Origin: Longispora fulva
GTDB lineage: Bacteria > Actinomycetota > Actinomycetes > Mycobacteriales > Micromonosporaceae
Direction of reading: 5' to 3'
Length of the DNA: 64,000 nt
Assembly (NCBI RefSeq): GCF_015751905.1
Contig: NZ_JADOUF010000001.1
Coordinates: 1,116,001 to 1,180,000, forward strand
The notes below the pieces were generated by a model. The model did no database searches and was not told the origin of the DNA. It saw nothing but the letters and a program-made list of their open reading frames with translations. Each line of letters begins with the position of its first letter. The first letter of the stretch is position 1. Below are positions 17,795 through 26,309 of the stretch, in pieces. The position numbers and the translations under genes are program-made.

Positions 17795-18196
17795 CTAGCC
17801 GACCTGGACGCAGTAGCCGTTCGTGTCCACCCAGTACATCGCCCTGCGGGTGTTCGGGCCGTACTGGCCGTCGGCCGGGGTGCCGGCGATCCGCTGCACC
17901 CGGATCAGGGCGGCCTTGGTGGCCGGCCCGAAGTCCGAATCCAGGGCCAGGTTCTCCCCGTAGCAGTAGTTCATCGTGTACTGGAGCTTCTGCACCGCGG
18001 CGCTGTGCGTGCCCTGGACCATGTTGCAGGTGACCGTGTTGCCGGCCTTGTACATCGGAACCCAGGCGTTGTTGTACAGCGCGACCCAGTCGCAGGTCGG
18101 CGTGGACGCCATGGCCGGGCTCGCCGGGCTGGCGGCCAGCAGGCCGCCGGCGAGCAGGGCCGCGGCGGCCAGTTGGACGAGACGCTGACGAATCAT
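17795..18196 (-). CDS. Secreted peptidoglycan-binding-domain protein
   Basis: The 133-residue precursor has a clear Sec signal (MIRQRLVQLAAAALLAGGLLA, cleavage after SPAMA). The mature part is a single peptidoglycan-binding domain type 1: AVQKLQYTMNYCYGENLALDSDFGPATKAALIRVQR, then DGQYGPNTRRAMYW. Four cysteines could form two disulphides. No catalytic domain is attached, so it probably binds cell wall without cutting it. The ATG has a GAGGAG site. It ends 10 bases from a shared terminator. Confidence 0.88.
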   Translation of the reverse strand: MIRQRLVQLAAAALLAGGLLAASPASPAMASTPTCDWVALYNNAWVPMYKAGNTVTCNMVQGTHSAAVQKLQYTMNYCYGENLALDSDFGPATKAALIRVQRIAGTPADGQYGPNTRRAMYWVDTNGYCVQVG

Positions 18197-18263
18197 CGAA
18201 TCTCCTCGGTACGTGGGGTGGTACCGAGAGGGTGTCAGCGCCCGCGGGACGAAAACCTTGCCG

Positions 18264-21200
18264 TTATCTGACCAGGGCCCGGATTCGCCCGACCTCCGGC
18301 ACGTCGAGCCCGTCGAGGAGCGCCGCCGCCGCCCGCCAGTGCTCCCGGGCGGCGTCCCCGCCCGCCGCCGCACCCAGGGTGATCAGTGCCCGCGCCGCGC
18401 CGATCCGGTGCCCGCCGGGGCCGAGGACGTCGAACGCCGCACCCGCCGCCTCCGCCGCCGCCGGGTCCCCGGCAGCGAGCCGGGCCTCGGCCAGCTCGCC
18501 CAGCGCCACCCCCTCCAGGAGCCGGAAGTGCCGGGTCCTGGCCACCTCGACCGCCAGCGCCGCGTGTCCGACGGCCTCGTCGGCCCGGCCCGTCGCCCGG
18601 GCCGTGGCGGACAGGCCGACCAGGGCCAGGATCTCCGCGTCCGGCAGACCGGCGGCGCGGGCCCCGGCGAGCGCCTCGGAGTGCAGCCTCCCGGCGTCGG
18701 CGTGCCGGCCGAGGCCGCCGAGGACCATGCCCAACGTCCGGCGGACCAGCGCCTCCACATAGGGGTGCTCGAACAGCAGGATCGTGGCCAACGCGCGTTC
18801 GGCGTGCTCCAGGGCCATCTCGGGCCGGCCGGCGTCGTGGTGGACCTCCGCCAGGGTGTTGTACATCCCGGCCTCCAGCACGTCGTCGTGGTGCCGGACC
18901 AGTTCGAGGGCCTCGGTGATGTTGGCGACCGCCTCGTCCAGCCGGCCCAGCTGGTGGTTGAGCATGGCGAGGTTGGACAGGGTCAGCGCCAGCGGCCCCG
19001 GCGAGCCGCTCGACCGGTGGATCGCCAGCGCCCGGGACATGTGCTCCTCGGCGGCGGCCAGCTCGCACAGCTCGAAGTGCACCCCGGACAGGCCGACGAG
19101 GTTGGTGGCCAGGTGGATGGGGCGCCCGGTCCGTTCGTTGAGGGCGATCGCGCGCCGGTGGTGCACGGCGGCCTCGCGCAGGTTGCCGGCCTCGGAGTGC
19201 GCGATGCCGAGGTGTCCCTCGGCGGAGGCCTCCTCGTGGTCCCAGCCGGCCAGCCGGGCCAGCTCCGCCGCCTGCCCGAGGTGCTCGATCGCCTCCTCGT
19301 ACCGGCTGGCCCGGAGTCGGGCCAGCCCGAGGCCGAACCGCATCGCCGCCCGGCCGTGCGGGTCGTCGGCGGCCTCTGCGGCGGCCAGCCCGGCGGCGGA
19401 CACCGCCAGCCCGTCGGCGGCGTGCGCGCCCCGGACGAAGTATCCGCGCAGGTAGTAGGCCAGTTGCCAGGCGAACCGGCCGGGTCCGTGCTCGGCGGCG
19501 TACCCGGCGGCGGAGATCAGGTTGGGCCGCTCGGCGTCCAGCCACCGCAGCGCCGACTCCGGGTCGGCGAACGGCGGGTCCTGCCCGTCGCGGCCCGGGA
19601 ACGCCGGCAGTAGCGGCAACAGGGCCTGCCCGCCGGCCGCCGCGTGCCGCAGGTAGTGCTCGAACAGCCGCTCTACCGACGCGTCCCGCCCGGCGGGGCC
19701 GTCCTCGGCGAGGCTGCGTTCCCGGGCGTACCGGCGGATCAGGTCGTGCAGGACGAGCCGGCCGCCCCCGCGCGACTCGACGAGGTGCGCGCCGGTGAGC
19801 CGGTCGAGCACGGCGGCGCCGGCGCCGGGGCCGGCGTCGGCGTCGGCGAGCACGGCGGCGACCTCGGCGGTGAAGTCGGGGCCGGGGACCAGACCGAGCC
19901 GGCGGAACATCACCCGCTCGTCGTCGGTGAGCCGCGCGTAGGACTGGTCGAACGCCGGCCGGACGGCGGAGCGCTCGTCGTCGGGCACCGCCAGCCGGTC
20001 GATCGTGTCGGCGGCCGTCAGCTCGGCCACGTGCTCGGCGATCAGGCGGTCGGGCAGCACGGACAGGTTCGCCGCCGTGATCCGCAGGGCGAGCGGCAGC
20101 CGGTCGCACGCGGTGGCCAGCGCCGCGAGCGCCTCGGGTTCGGCGTCGGCGCGGTGCCGGCCGATGATCCGGCTGATCAGGTCGCCGGCCTCGGCGGGCG
20201 CGAGCGGGGCCAGGGGCAGGGCGCGGGCGCCCTCGCGGGCGACGAGGCCGGTGAGCCGGTCGCGGCTGGTGACGAGGACCTGGCAGCCGGGGGAGGAGCC
20301 CGGCAGCAGCGGCCGGACGTGCTCGGCCGTGGCGGCGTTGTCGAGGACGACCAGCATCCGGCGGCCGGCGAGCAGGGACCGGTACCGCTCGGCGGCGGCG
20401 TCCAGGTCCTCCGGGATCCGCTCCGGCTCGACGCCCAGCGCCCGCAGCAGCCGGGACAGGGCCACCAGCGCGGACACCGGCGGGCCGGGGTCGTAGCCGC
20501 GCAGGTCGACGTACAGCTGCCCGTCGGGGAACAGGTCAGACCGCTGGTGTCCCCAGTGGATGGCGAGCGCCGTCTTGCCGACGCCGGCCGTCCCGGTGAC
20601 CAGGGTGATCAGCACCGCCGTGCCGTCCGGGCCGGACCCGGCGAGCCGGTCGAGGTCGGCCAGTTCGGCGTGCCGGCCGGTGAAGTCGCCGACGTCGGTC
20701 GGCAGCCCGGCGGGGGCGGCGGGCCCGGCGGCCGGTCGCGGGTCGAGATCGGGGTCGGAGCGCAGGATCGCGGCGTGCAGCTCCCGCAGCTCGGGGCCGG
20801 GGTCCAGGCCGTGCTCCTCGGCGAGCAGCCGGTGCAGGTCGCGGTAGCACTCCAGGGCCTCGGCCTGGCGACCGGACACGTACAGCGCGTGCATCCGGTG
20901 CCCGGCCAGCTTCTCGCGGAGCGGGTGCGCGGCCGCGAACGGGGCGAGGTAGGCCGCGATGTCCAGGTCGGTGCCCGTCGCCAGGCACAGGGCCGCGTAC
21001 TCCTCCACACAGCCCAGTCGCTGCTCGTCCAGGCCGGCGGCGGCGGCGAGCAGCGCCGGACCGGACAGGTCGGCCAGCGCCGGGCCGCGCCACAGGTCCA
21101 GCGCCTCGCGGTACACCCGGATCGCCTGCTCGGTCGGCAGCTCCCGGGCCTCGGCGGCCAGCCGCTGGAACACCCGGGCGTCGAGCTGGTCCGGGTCGGC

Positions 21201-21476
21201 GCGCAGCCGGTAGCCGGCGCTCTCCCGGAGCAGCTCCGAACTGGCGGGGGTCAGCCACAGCGCCCGGCGCAGCGCGGCCACGGTGTTGTGCACCTGTTCG
21301 CGGGCCGTGACCGGCGGCTCGGCGTCCCACAGCATGTCGATCAACCGGGACACCGACACGGTCCGGTTGAGGTCCAGGAGCAGCGCCGCCAGCAGCCGGC
21401 GCTGCCGGGTGCCCGGCACCGGGACCTGCGCGCCCGACCGCCAGACCTCTACCTGTCCCAGGATCCGAAACTCCAT
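18264..21476 (-). CDS. AfsR/SARP-type regulator with BTAD, NB-ARC-like ATPase and TPR domains
   Basis: The 1070-residue protein begins MEFRILGQVEVWRSG, a winged-helix DNA-binding domain of the OmpR/SARP type. A BTAD region follows (about 95-245). An NB-ARC/STAND NTPase has P-loop GTAGVGKTALAIHWG near residue 290 and LVVLDNAATAEHVRPLLPG, the AfsR pattern. TPR-like repeats fill the C-terminal 350 residues. Family members integrate phosphorylation or ligand signals to activate secondary metabolism. The frame stays open far upstream, but the start at MEFRILGQ is set by family alignment. A small SARP gene diverges across 120 bases, so the two may cross-regulate. Confidence 0.9.
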   Translation of the reverse strand: MEFRILGQVEVWRSGAQVPVPGTRQRRLLAALLLDLNRTVSVSRLIDMLWDAEPPVTAREQVHNTVAALRRALWLTPASSELLRESAGYRLRADPDQLDARVFQRLAAEARELPTEQAIRVYREALDLWRGPALADLSGPALLAAAAGLDEQRLGCVEEYAALCLATGTDLDIAAYLAPFAAAHPLREKLAGHRMHALYVSGRQAEALECYRDLHRLLAEEHGLDPGPELRELHAAILRSDPDLDPRPAAGPAAPAGLPTDVGDFTGRHAELADLDRLAGSGPDGTAVLITLVTGTAGVGKTALAIHWGHQRSDLFPDGQLYVDLRGYDPGPPVSALVALSRLLRALGVEPERIPEDLDAAAERYRSLLAGRRMLVVLDNAATAEHVRPLLPGSSPGCQVLVTSRDRLTGLVAREGARALPLAPLAPAEAGDLISRIIGRHRADAEPEALAALATACDRLPLALRITAANLSVLPDRLIAEHVAELTAADTIDRLAVPDDERSAVRPAFDQSYARLTDDERVMFRRLGLVPGPDFTAEVAAVLADADAGPGAGAAVLDRLTGAHLVESRGGGRLVLHDLIRRYARERSLAEDGPAGRDASVERLFEHYLRHAAAGGQALLPLLPAFPGRDGQDPPFADPESALRWLDAERPNLISAAGYAAEHGPGRFAWQLAYYLRGYFVRGAHAADGLAVSAAGLAAAEAADDPHGRAAMRFGLGLARLRASRYEEAIEHLGQAAELARLAGWDHEEASAEGHLGIAHSEAGNLREAAVHHRRAIALNERTGRPIHLATNLVGLSGVHFELCELAAAEEHMSRALAIHRSSGSPGPLALTLSNLAMLNHQLGRLDEAVANITEALELVRHHDDVLEAGMYNTLAEVHHDAGRPEMALEHAERALATILLFEHPYVEALVRRTLGMVLGGLGRHADAGRLHSEALAGARAAGLPDAEILALVGLSATARATGRADEAVGHAALAVEVARTRHFRLLEGVALGELAEARLAAGDPAAAEAAGAAFDVLGPGGHRIGAARALITLGAAAGGDAAREHWRAAAALLDGLDVPEVGRIRALVR

Positions 21477-21596
21477 CGTGCCCCCGTCCGCATGGTGAAC
21501 GGGGAGAATCGTAGAGCGTCGCGGGTCGATATGACGAAAACCTTGTCGAATCCTCGCTGATGGGTTTCCGATAGTGCCACCGAGCAGGATCGGGGC

Positions 21597-22319
21597 ATGC
21601 GAATGTCGACGGGGACGGATGGCGTCCGGCCGCAGGTCGGGCTGTTGGGAGAGGTCGGGGTGCTGGTCGCGGGCCGGTGGATCGGGGCGGGTCCGCCCCG
21701 GCAGCGGTGCGTGCTCGCGGTCCTGGCGCACGCGCCGGGGCGGGTGGTGCACCTCGACGCCGTGATCGACCGGGTGTGGGGCGAGTCCCCGCCGCCGGGC
21801 GCCCGCCAGACGGTGTACGCCTATGTCGCCCGGCTCCGCCGCCTGCTCCGCCCGGCCTCGGTGGGCCTGACCCGGCGCTGCGGCGGCTACGTGCTCGACC
21901 TGGCGCCCCACGACGTGGACGCGCACCGGTTCCGGGCCCTGGCCACCGACCCGGCGGGGCTCGGCCCGGCGCTGGACCTGTGGCGCGGCGACCCGCTGAC
22001 CGGGGTCGCCGGGGACTGGGCGGCGGCGGTGCGGGCCGGGCTGGAGCGCGAACGGCTCACCGCGCTGGCCAGGTTCCACGAGGAGGAGTTGCGGCGCGGC
22101 CGGTTCGAGGCGGTGGTGGGCCCGTTGTCGGAGCTGGTCAGCGCGTACCCGACGGCGGAGCCGCTCGTCGGTCACCTGATGACGGCGCTGTGCGGGGCGG
22201 GCCGGCGGGCGGAGGCCCTGCGCGCGTACGCGGAGGCCCGCAGCCGGATCCGGCGGGATCTGGGCGTGGAGCCGGCCCTGGAACTGCGCGAGCTGCACGC
22301 CCGGGTGCTGCGCGGCTGA
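21597..22319 (+). CDS. Small SARP-family transcriptional activator (winged helix + BTAD)
   Basis: The 240-residue protein has the SARP domain order: an N-terminal winged helix (VGLLGEVGVLVAGRWIGAGPPRQRCVLAVLA, VIDRVWGESPPPGARQTVYAYVARLRRLL) and a BTAD (GDWAAAVRAGLERERLTALARFHEEELRRG, EALRAYAEARSRIRRDLGVEP). It lacks the NTPase and TPR parts of its divergent neighbour. SARPs normally sit beside and activate antibiotic clusters; no PKS, NRPS or RiPP core is visible nearby, so its target is unclear. The sequence before MRMSTGTDG is poorly conserved, so a slightly later start is possible. Confidence 0.85.
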   Translation: MRMSTGTDGVRPQVGLLGEVGVLVAGRWIGAGPPRQRCVLAVLAHAPGRVVHLDAVIDRVWGESPPPGARQTVYAYVARLRRLLRPASVGLTRRCGGYVLDLAPHDVDAHRFRALATDPAGLGPALDLWRGDPLTGVAGDWAAAVRAGLERERLTALARFHEEELRRGRFEAVVGPLSELVSAYPTAEPLVGHLMTALCGAGRRAEALRAYAEARSRIRRDLGVEPALELRELHARVLRG

Positions 22320-22448
22320 CCGGCGTCGGTGTGCGCGCGCACCACTGCGGGCCTGCGGAAACCTGTGCCGGCGGCCATGTCGGGGCCGGCACGGCGCTCG
22401 TAGCATTGTGGAGTGACCCAGGTCACTTTCTCCTCGTGGAGGCCCCTC

Positions 22449-23606
22449 ATGCGCCTGCTCCGCGTCCTCACCACCCTCGCGCTCCTCACCCTGGCGCTCA
22501 CCCTCGCCGGCCCGGCGCACGCCGCCGCCCTGACCGAGGTCACCGGCTTCGGTTCCAACCCGGGCGACCTGCGGATGTTCACGTACGTGCCGCCGGGCCT
22601 GCCGGCCGGCCGGCCGCTCGTGGTCGCACTGCACGGCTGCGGGCAGAACGCCGCCGGGTACGCGACCGACAGTGGCTGGACCGAACTGGCCGACCGGTAC
22701 GCCCTGGCGGTCCTCGTGCCCCAGACGTCGACGGCCAACAACATCCAGGGCTGCTTCAACTGGTTCCTGCCCGGGGACACGGGACGCGGCGCGGGGGAGG
22801 CGCTGTCGATCCGGCAGATGGTCGCCCGGCTCGCGGCCGACGCCGGCACGGACCCCGCCCGGACGTACGTGACCGGCCTGTCGGCGGGCGGGGCGATGAC
22901 CGCGGTGATGCTCGCCGCGTACCCGGACGTGTTCGCCGGGGGCGGGATCGCGGCCGGCCTGCCGTACCGGTGCGCGACCACGGTCCTGGAGGCCACCGTC
23001 AACTGCATGTCCCAGGGCGTCGACCTGACGCCGGCCCAGTGGGGCGACAAGGTCCGGGCCGCGTCCGGGTACAACGGCCCGTGGCCGGTGGTGTCGATCT
23101 GGCACGGCACCGCCGACCCCACGGTCAACCCGGTCAACCTACGCGAACTCGCCGACCAGTGGACCGACGTGCACGGCGCGGACCGCACGGCAGACGTCAC
23201 GGACACCGTGAACGGCTATCCGCACCAGGTGTTCCGCGACGCGGCCGGCGCCGCGGTGGTGGAGACGTTCTCCGTCACCGGGATGAGGCACGCCCAGCCG
23301 ATCGACCCGGGCACCGGCCCGGGCCAGTGCGGCCGGGCCGGCGATCCGTACATTCTGGACGTCGACGTCTGCGCGGCGTACCAGATGATGGTCTTCTGGG
23401 GTCTGGCCACCCCGGCGCCGGGGCCGACGCCGACCCCGGTCTGCGTGACGGCCAGCAACTACGCCCACACCCAGGCCGGCCGCGCGCACGTCTCCGGCGG
23501 CTACGCCTTCGCCAACGGCTCCAACCAGGCGATGGGCCTGTGGAACGCCTACGTGACCAGCACCCTGCGCGAGACCTCCCCGGGCTACTTCGTCGTCGGC
23601 TGTTGA
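22449..23606 (+). CDS. Secreted PHB-depolymerase/feruloyl-esterase-family esterase
   Basis: The 385-residue precursor has a Sec signal (MRLLRVLTTLALLTLALTLA, cleavage near AHA). An alpha/beta-hydrolase of the LpqC/PHB depolymerase family follows: LVVALHGCGQNAAGYA (oxyanion segment), YVTGLSAGGAMTAVML (nucleophile Ser), and a later His in GMRHAQPID. A short C-terminal module (VTASNYAHTQAGRAHVSGGYAFA) resembles tails seen on secreted actinomycete esterases. Likely substrates are polyesters or feruloylated polysaccharides. The ATG at the signal peptide is preceded by GTGGAGG. Its last 22 bases overlap the end of the convergent gene. Confidence 0.88.
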   Translation: MRLLRVLTTLALLTLALTLAGPAHAAALTEVTGFGSNPGDLRMFTYVPPGLPAGRPLVVALHGCGQNAAGYATDSGWTELADRYALAVLVPQTSTANNIQGCFNWFLPGDTGRGAGEALSIRQMVARLAADAGTDPARTYVTGLSAGGAMTAVMLAAYPDVFAGGGIAAGLPYRCATTVLEATVNCMSQGVDLTPAQWGDKVRAASGYNGPWPVVSIWHGTADPTVNPVNLRELADQWTDVHGADRTADVTDTVNGYPHQVFRDAAGAAVVETFSVTGMRHAQPIDPGTGPGQCGRAGDPYILDVDVCAAYQMMVFWGLATPAPGPTPTPVCVTASNYAHTQAGRAHVSGGYAFANGSNQAMGLWNAYVTSTLRETSPGYFVVGC

Positions 23607-24790
23607 CGCACCTGGTGGGCCCCGGCGATGTCCGTCGCGTTGAACGACGGCCCGGAGCCCACCACGACGAGCCGGTAGTCGCCCGGCCCCGACAGCGACG
23701 AGCGGGCCGTCACCCTGGCCCGCAACGACTGGCCGGCCGGCACCCGCACCTGCGCCCAGTTGGGCGTCGTCTGGCTGGTCGCCGACGCCAGCGGCGCGCC
23801 GTTCCCGTCGGTGAGCGCCAGGTCGAACCGGTCGGTGAGCGCGCCGGCCGCCGGCAGCACCTGGGGCAGGAACCAGCAGACGTAGGACACGTCCTCGTAG
23901 GTGTCCAGCTGGTGCACCCGGGCCGGGGTCAACGTGCCGAACACGCAGTCGGTCATCCAGGTCAAAGACGCGAACCCCTTCTCCGGTACGACCAGCACCG
24001 TCACGAACTGGTCGGTGTCCGACGCGAACGGGTACGCCTCCGAGCCGCCCACCGGCAGCGTGTGCCGGACGGTGAAGGAGGTGTCGTTGCCGGGGAGCGT
24101 CAGCGCGTAGCCGGCCGGGTAGTCCTCGACCAGCCCGTACACGTGGTCGGGTCCGCCCGGCCACGGCACGGCCACGGTCCGCCGGACCCGCCCGCCGGCG
24201 TCGACGTACTCGCCGTGCGCGTTGCGGCTCCCGGCCAGCGGACCGGTCGGGCCGAGCGGCCCGAGGGGACCCATCGCGCCGAGCGGCCCCATCGGGCCGA
24301 GGACCGTCCACAGACCGCCGAGCTGGAGTTGGCGGCCGTAGTCGCCGCCGGTCGACGGCAGGGTCTGGCAGTAGGCGGTGACCCCGAGCGGACCCTGCGC
24401 CCCGAGCGGCCCGTCGGGCCCGAGCGGATCGACGGCGCCGAGCGGCGGGGCGAGGCGGGCGGCGGCCCCGGGGAGCGGGCCGTTCGCGCTGAGCGGGCCC
24501 CACGGGCCGAGCGGGCCGAGCTCGCCCAGGGCGCTGATCGGTTTCAGGTAGTCGCGCGCGGTCATCGGCGCCGGCGGCGTGTCCACCACCGGCGGCATCA
24601 CCGACGACACGTCGCCGTGCAGCGCCGCGACACTCGACGCGCTGACGGACGACCCGCTCGACATGGTCCCCGCGCCGGAGCCTGGGCAGGCGCGGACGAC
24701 CGGCGGAGCGGCCAGTCCCGGAGCGCCGGGCACGAGTGCGCCGGCCAGTCCGGCGGCGAGGGCGACGGATACCGCGAAATGTGTCCTCAT
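23585..24790 (-). CDS. Secreted protein with LGPLG-type proline/glycine repeats
   Basis: The 401-residue precursor has a signal peptide (MRTHFAVSVALAAGLAGALV). Two tracts of irregular GPL/LGP repeats lie at about 88-137 (LGPLGPWGPLSANGPLPG) and 164-187 (LGPMGPLGAMGPLGPLGP), resembling short collagen-like sequence without strict Gly periodicity. The C-terminal 200 residues form a probable beta-sandwich (VRVPAGQSLRARVTARSSLSGPGDYRLVVVGSG), like bacterial pre-peptidase or carbohydrate-binding folds. Function is unknown; an extracellular structural or adhesive role is inferred. The 3' end overlaps the convergent esterase gene. Confidence 0.75.
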   Translation of the reverse strand: MRTHFAVSVALAAGLAGALVPGAPGLAAPPVVRACPGSGAGTMSSGSSVSASSVAALHGDVSSVMPPVVDTPPAPMTARDYLKPISALGELGPLGPWGPLSANGPLPGAAARLAPPLGAVDPLGPDGPLGAQGPLGVTAYCQTLPSTGGDYGRQLQLGGLWTVLGPMGPLGAMGPLGPLGPTGPLAGSRNAHGEYVDAGGRVRRTVAVPWPGGPDHVYGLVEDYPAGYALTLPGNDTSFTVRHTLPVGGSEAYPFASDTDQFVTVLVVPEKGFASLTWMTDCVFGTLTPARVHQLDTYEDVSYVCWFLPQVLPAAGALTDRFDLALTDGNGAPLASATSQTTPNWAQVRVPAGQSLRARVTARSSLSGPGDYRLVVVGSGPSFNATDIAGAHQVRQQPTTK

Positions 24791-24883
24791 CGGACCATGG
24801 TGCTCGACGGGGCGGGGGTGCGGGAAAGGTCTTTCGCGCCCACACCCGGCCCCGGTCCGGTGTGCGCGGCCGACATGCCCCGG

Positions 24884-26281
24884 TCACCGCTCGCTGACGG
24901 CCAACCGGAACGCCCCGGGATCCAGGACGCGCGGCAGCGGCCCCCGCACGGGCAGGCCGGCCGACAGCAGCCGGAACCCGGCCCGGTCGAGGAGTTGACC
25001 GACCAGCTCCGTCGTCATCAGCACCCCGAGGTCCCGCCCCGCGCAGACCGGCTCGCCCAGGTCGAACGGGAAGAACCCCGCCTCCGGCGACGGATCGCGC
25101 AGATCGGGCAGGAACGCGTCGGGCTCGGCCACCGTCCGCCGGTCGCCGTGGCCGAACACCGCCGGCACCAGCAGACGGGTACCGGCCGGCAGCACCTCCC
25201 CGCCCCAGTCCACCTCCCGGCAACTGTCCCGGAACAGGTCCCGGGCCGGCGGCCACAGCCGCAGGGTCTCCAGGACGCACGCCCGCGCGACGTCCGGGTC
25301 CTTGCGGGCCCGGTCGGCGAGGTCGCGTTCCCCGGCGAGGACGACCAGCGTGGTCAGGGCCACGCCGGCCAGGATGTCGAACGCCAGGAACCAGTGCGCG
25401 ACCTGCCCGACCACCTTTTCCCGCCCGGTGTCCGTGCCGCCGCCGGTCACCGCGCACCGGGGCGGGTCGATCGCCGCCTCGGCCACGCCGCCCGGGACTG
25501 CGGCGTCCAGGTAGGACCCGAGCCGGTCGGCGAGCCGCTCCCGGACGGCCAGGGCCCGCTCGGCCCGCCGCCGCGCCCCGGGCCATGCGGCGTCCACGCC
25601 CGGTGGCCGGGATCCGTGCCCTTCCGCGCCCAGCTCCAGGTACAGGCCCGTGACCTCGGTGTCCCCGGCCGCCGGGTCGCCGAGGACGATCCGGCGGGCC
25701 ATCCGGTCGACGGCGTTCTGGAACACGGCCCAGGTGAGGACGGCCCGGGCGGCGACCAGGCGGCCCGCCTCCTCGCAGATCACCCGACGGACCGCGTCGG
25801 TGCGCGGATGCCGGTCGGCCACGTCGCCGGGGAACCGGCGGTCCCCGGCACGGGAGGCGGCGCCCCAGCTCAGCGCGAGCCCACCGTCCGGACGTCCCCC
25901 TGCCGCCCCGCCCCGGCGAACCGCGTCACCGGCACACCCCGATCCGCCCGCGCCCACGTCCGCACCGACCGCGCCTGCGCCGCCCGCGCCCGGGACGGGG
26001 TCGCCCAGTACCCGCCGGACGGCGGCCGGGGTGAGGAGCACCAGCACCGGGCCCCGCGGACCCCGGACCCGGACGGCGTCGCCGTAGCGGTCGCGGAACC
26101 GGTCGAGCAGTGCCGTCGACCGGCGGACGGCCCCGTGCCGCCCGGTCAGCCGGGCCGCCCACCGCTGGGGCAGCCACCGGCCCCGGGCGAGCGCCGGCCC
26201 CAGGCGCAGCGCCGCGAACCGCAGGGTGTCGGGCACGTCGGCACAGGGAATCTTTCGCCCCAAATATACTAAATGCGACAT
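24884..26281 (-). CDS. Divergent cytochrome P450
   Basis: The C-terminal half has the P450 signatures: K-helix ExxR in CVLETLRLWPP, the FLPDLRDPSPE segment, and the haem-binding loop FPFDLGEPVCAGRDLGV with the Cys ligand. The I-helix reads FDILAGVALTT, so the acidic residue of the usual AGxD/ET oxygen-activation motif is replaced by Ala. Residues 90-140 contain a low-complexity Gly/Ala insertion instead of the usual B-C region. It may be a catalytically atypical P450 (peroxygenase-like or rearranging) or a decaying copy. It diverges from the oxidoreductase gene across 28 bases, suggesting shared control and possible electron supply. Confidence 0.8.
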   Translation of the reverse strand: MSHLVYLGRKIPCADVPDTLRFAALRLGPALARGRWLPQRWAARLTGRHGAVRRSTALLDRFRDRYGDAVRVRGPRGPVLVLLTPAAVRRVLGDPVPGAGGAGAVGADVGAGGSGCAGDAVRRGGAAGGRPDGGLALSWGAASRAGDRRFPGDVADRHPRTDAVRRVICEEAGRLVAARAVLTWAVFQNAVDRMARRIVLGDPAAGDTEVTGLYLELGAEGHGSRPPGVDAAWPGARRRAERALAVRERLADRLGSYLDAAVPGGVAEAAIDPPRCAVTGGGTDTGREKVVGQVAHWFLAFDILAGVALTTLVVLAGERDLADRARKDPDVARACVLETLRLWPPARDLFRDSCREVDWGGEVLPAGTRLLVPAVFGHGDRRTVAEPDAFLPDLRDPSPEAGFFPFDLGEPVCAGRDLGVLMTTELVGQLLDRAGFRLLSAGLPVRGPLPRVLDPGAFRLAVSER

Positions 26282-26309
26282 TGGACTGATCTTAACGGAG
26301 TGAACAGAC

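Noticed and set aside
18264-23105. A 1613-codon open frame running through the AfsR gene and further upstream
   Set aside because: The upstream 540 codons are antisense to the SARP and esterase genes and have no coding character; the real start is at 21476.
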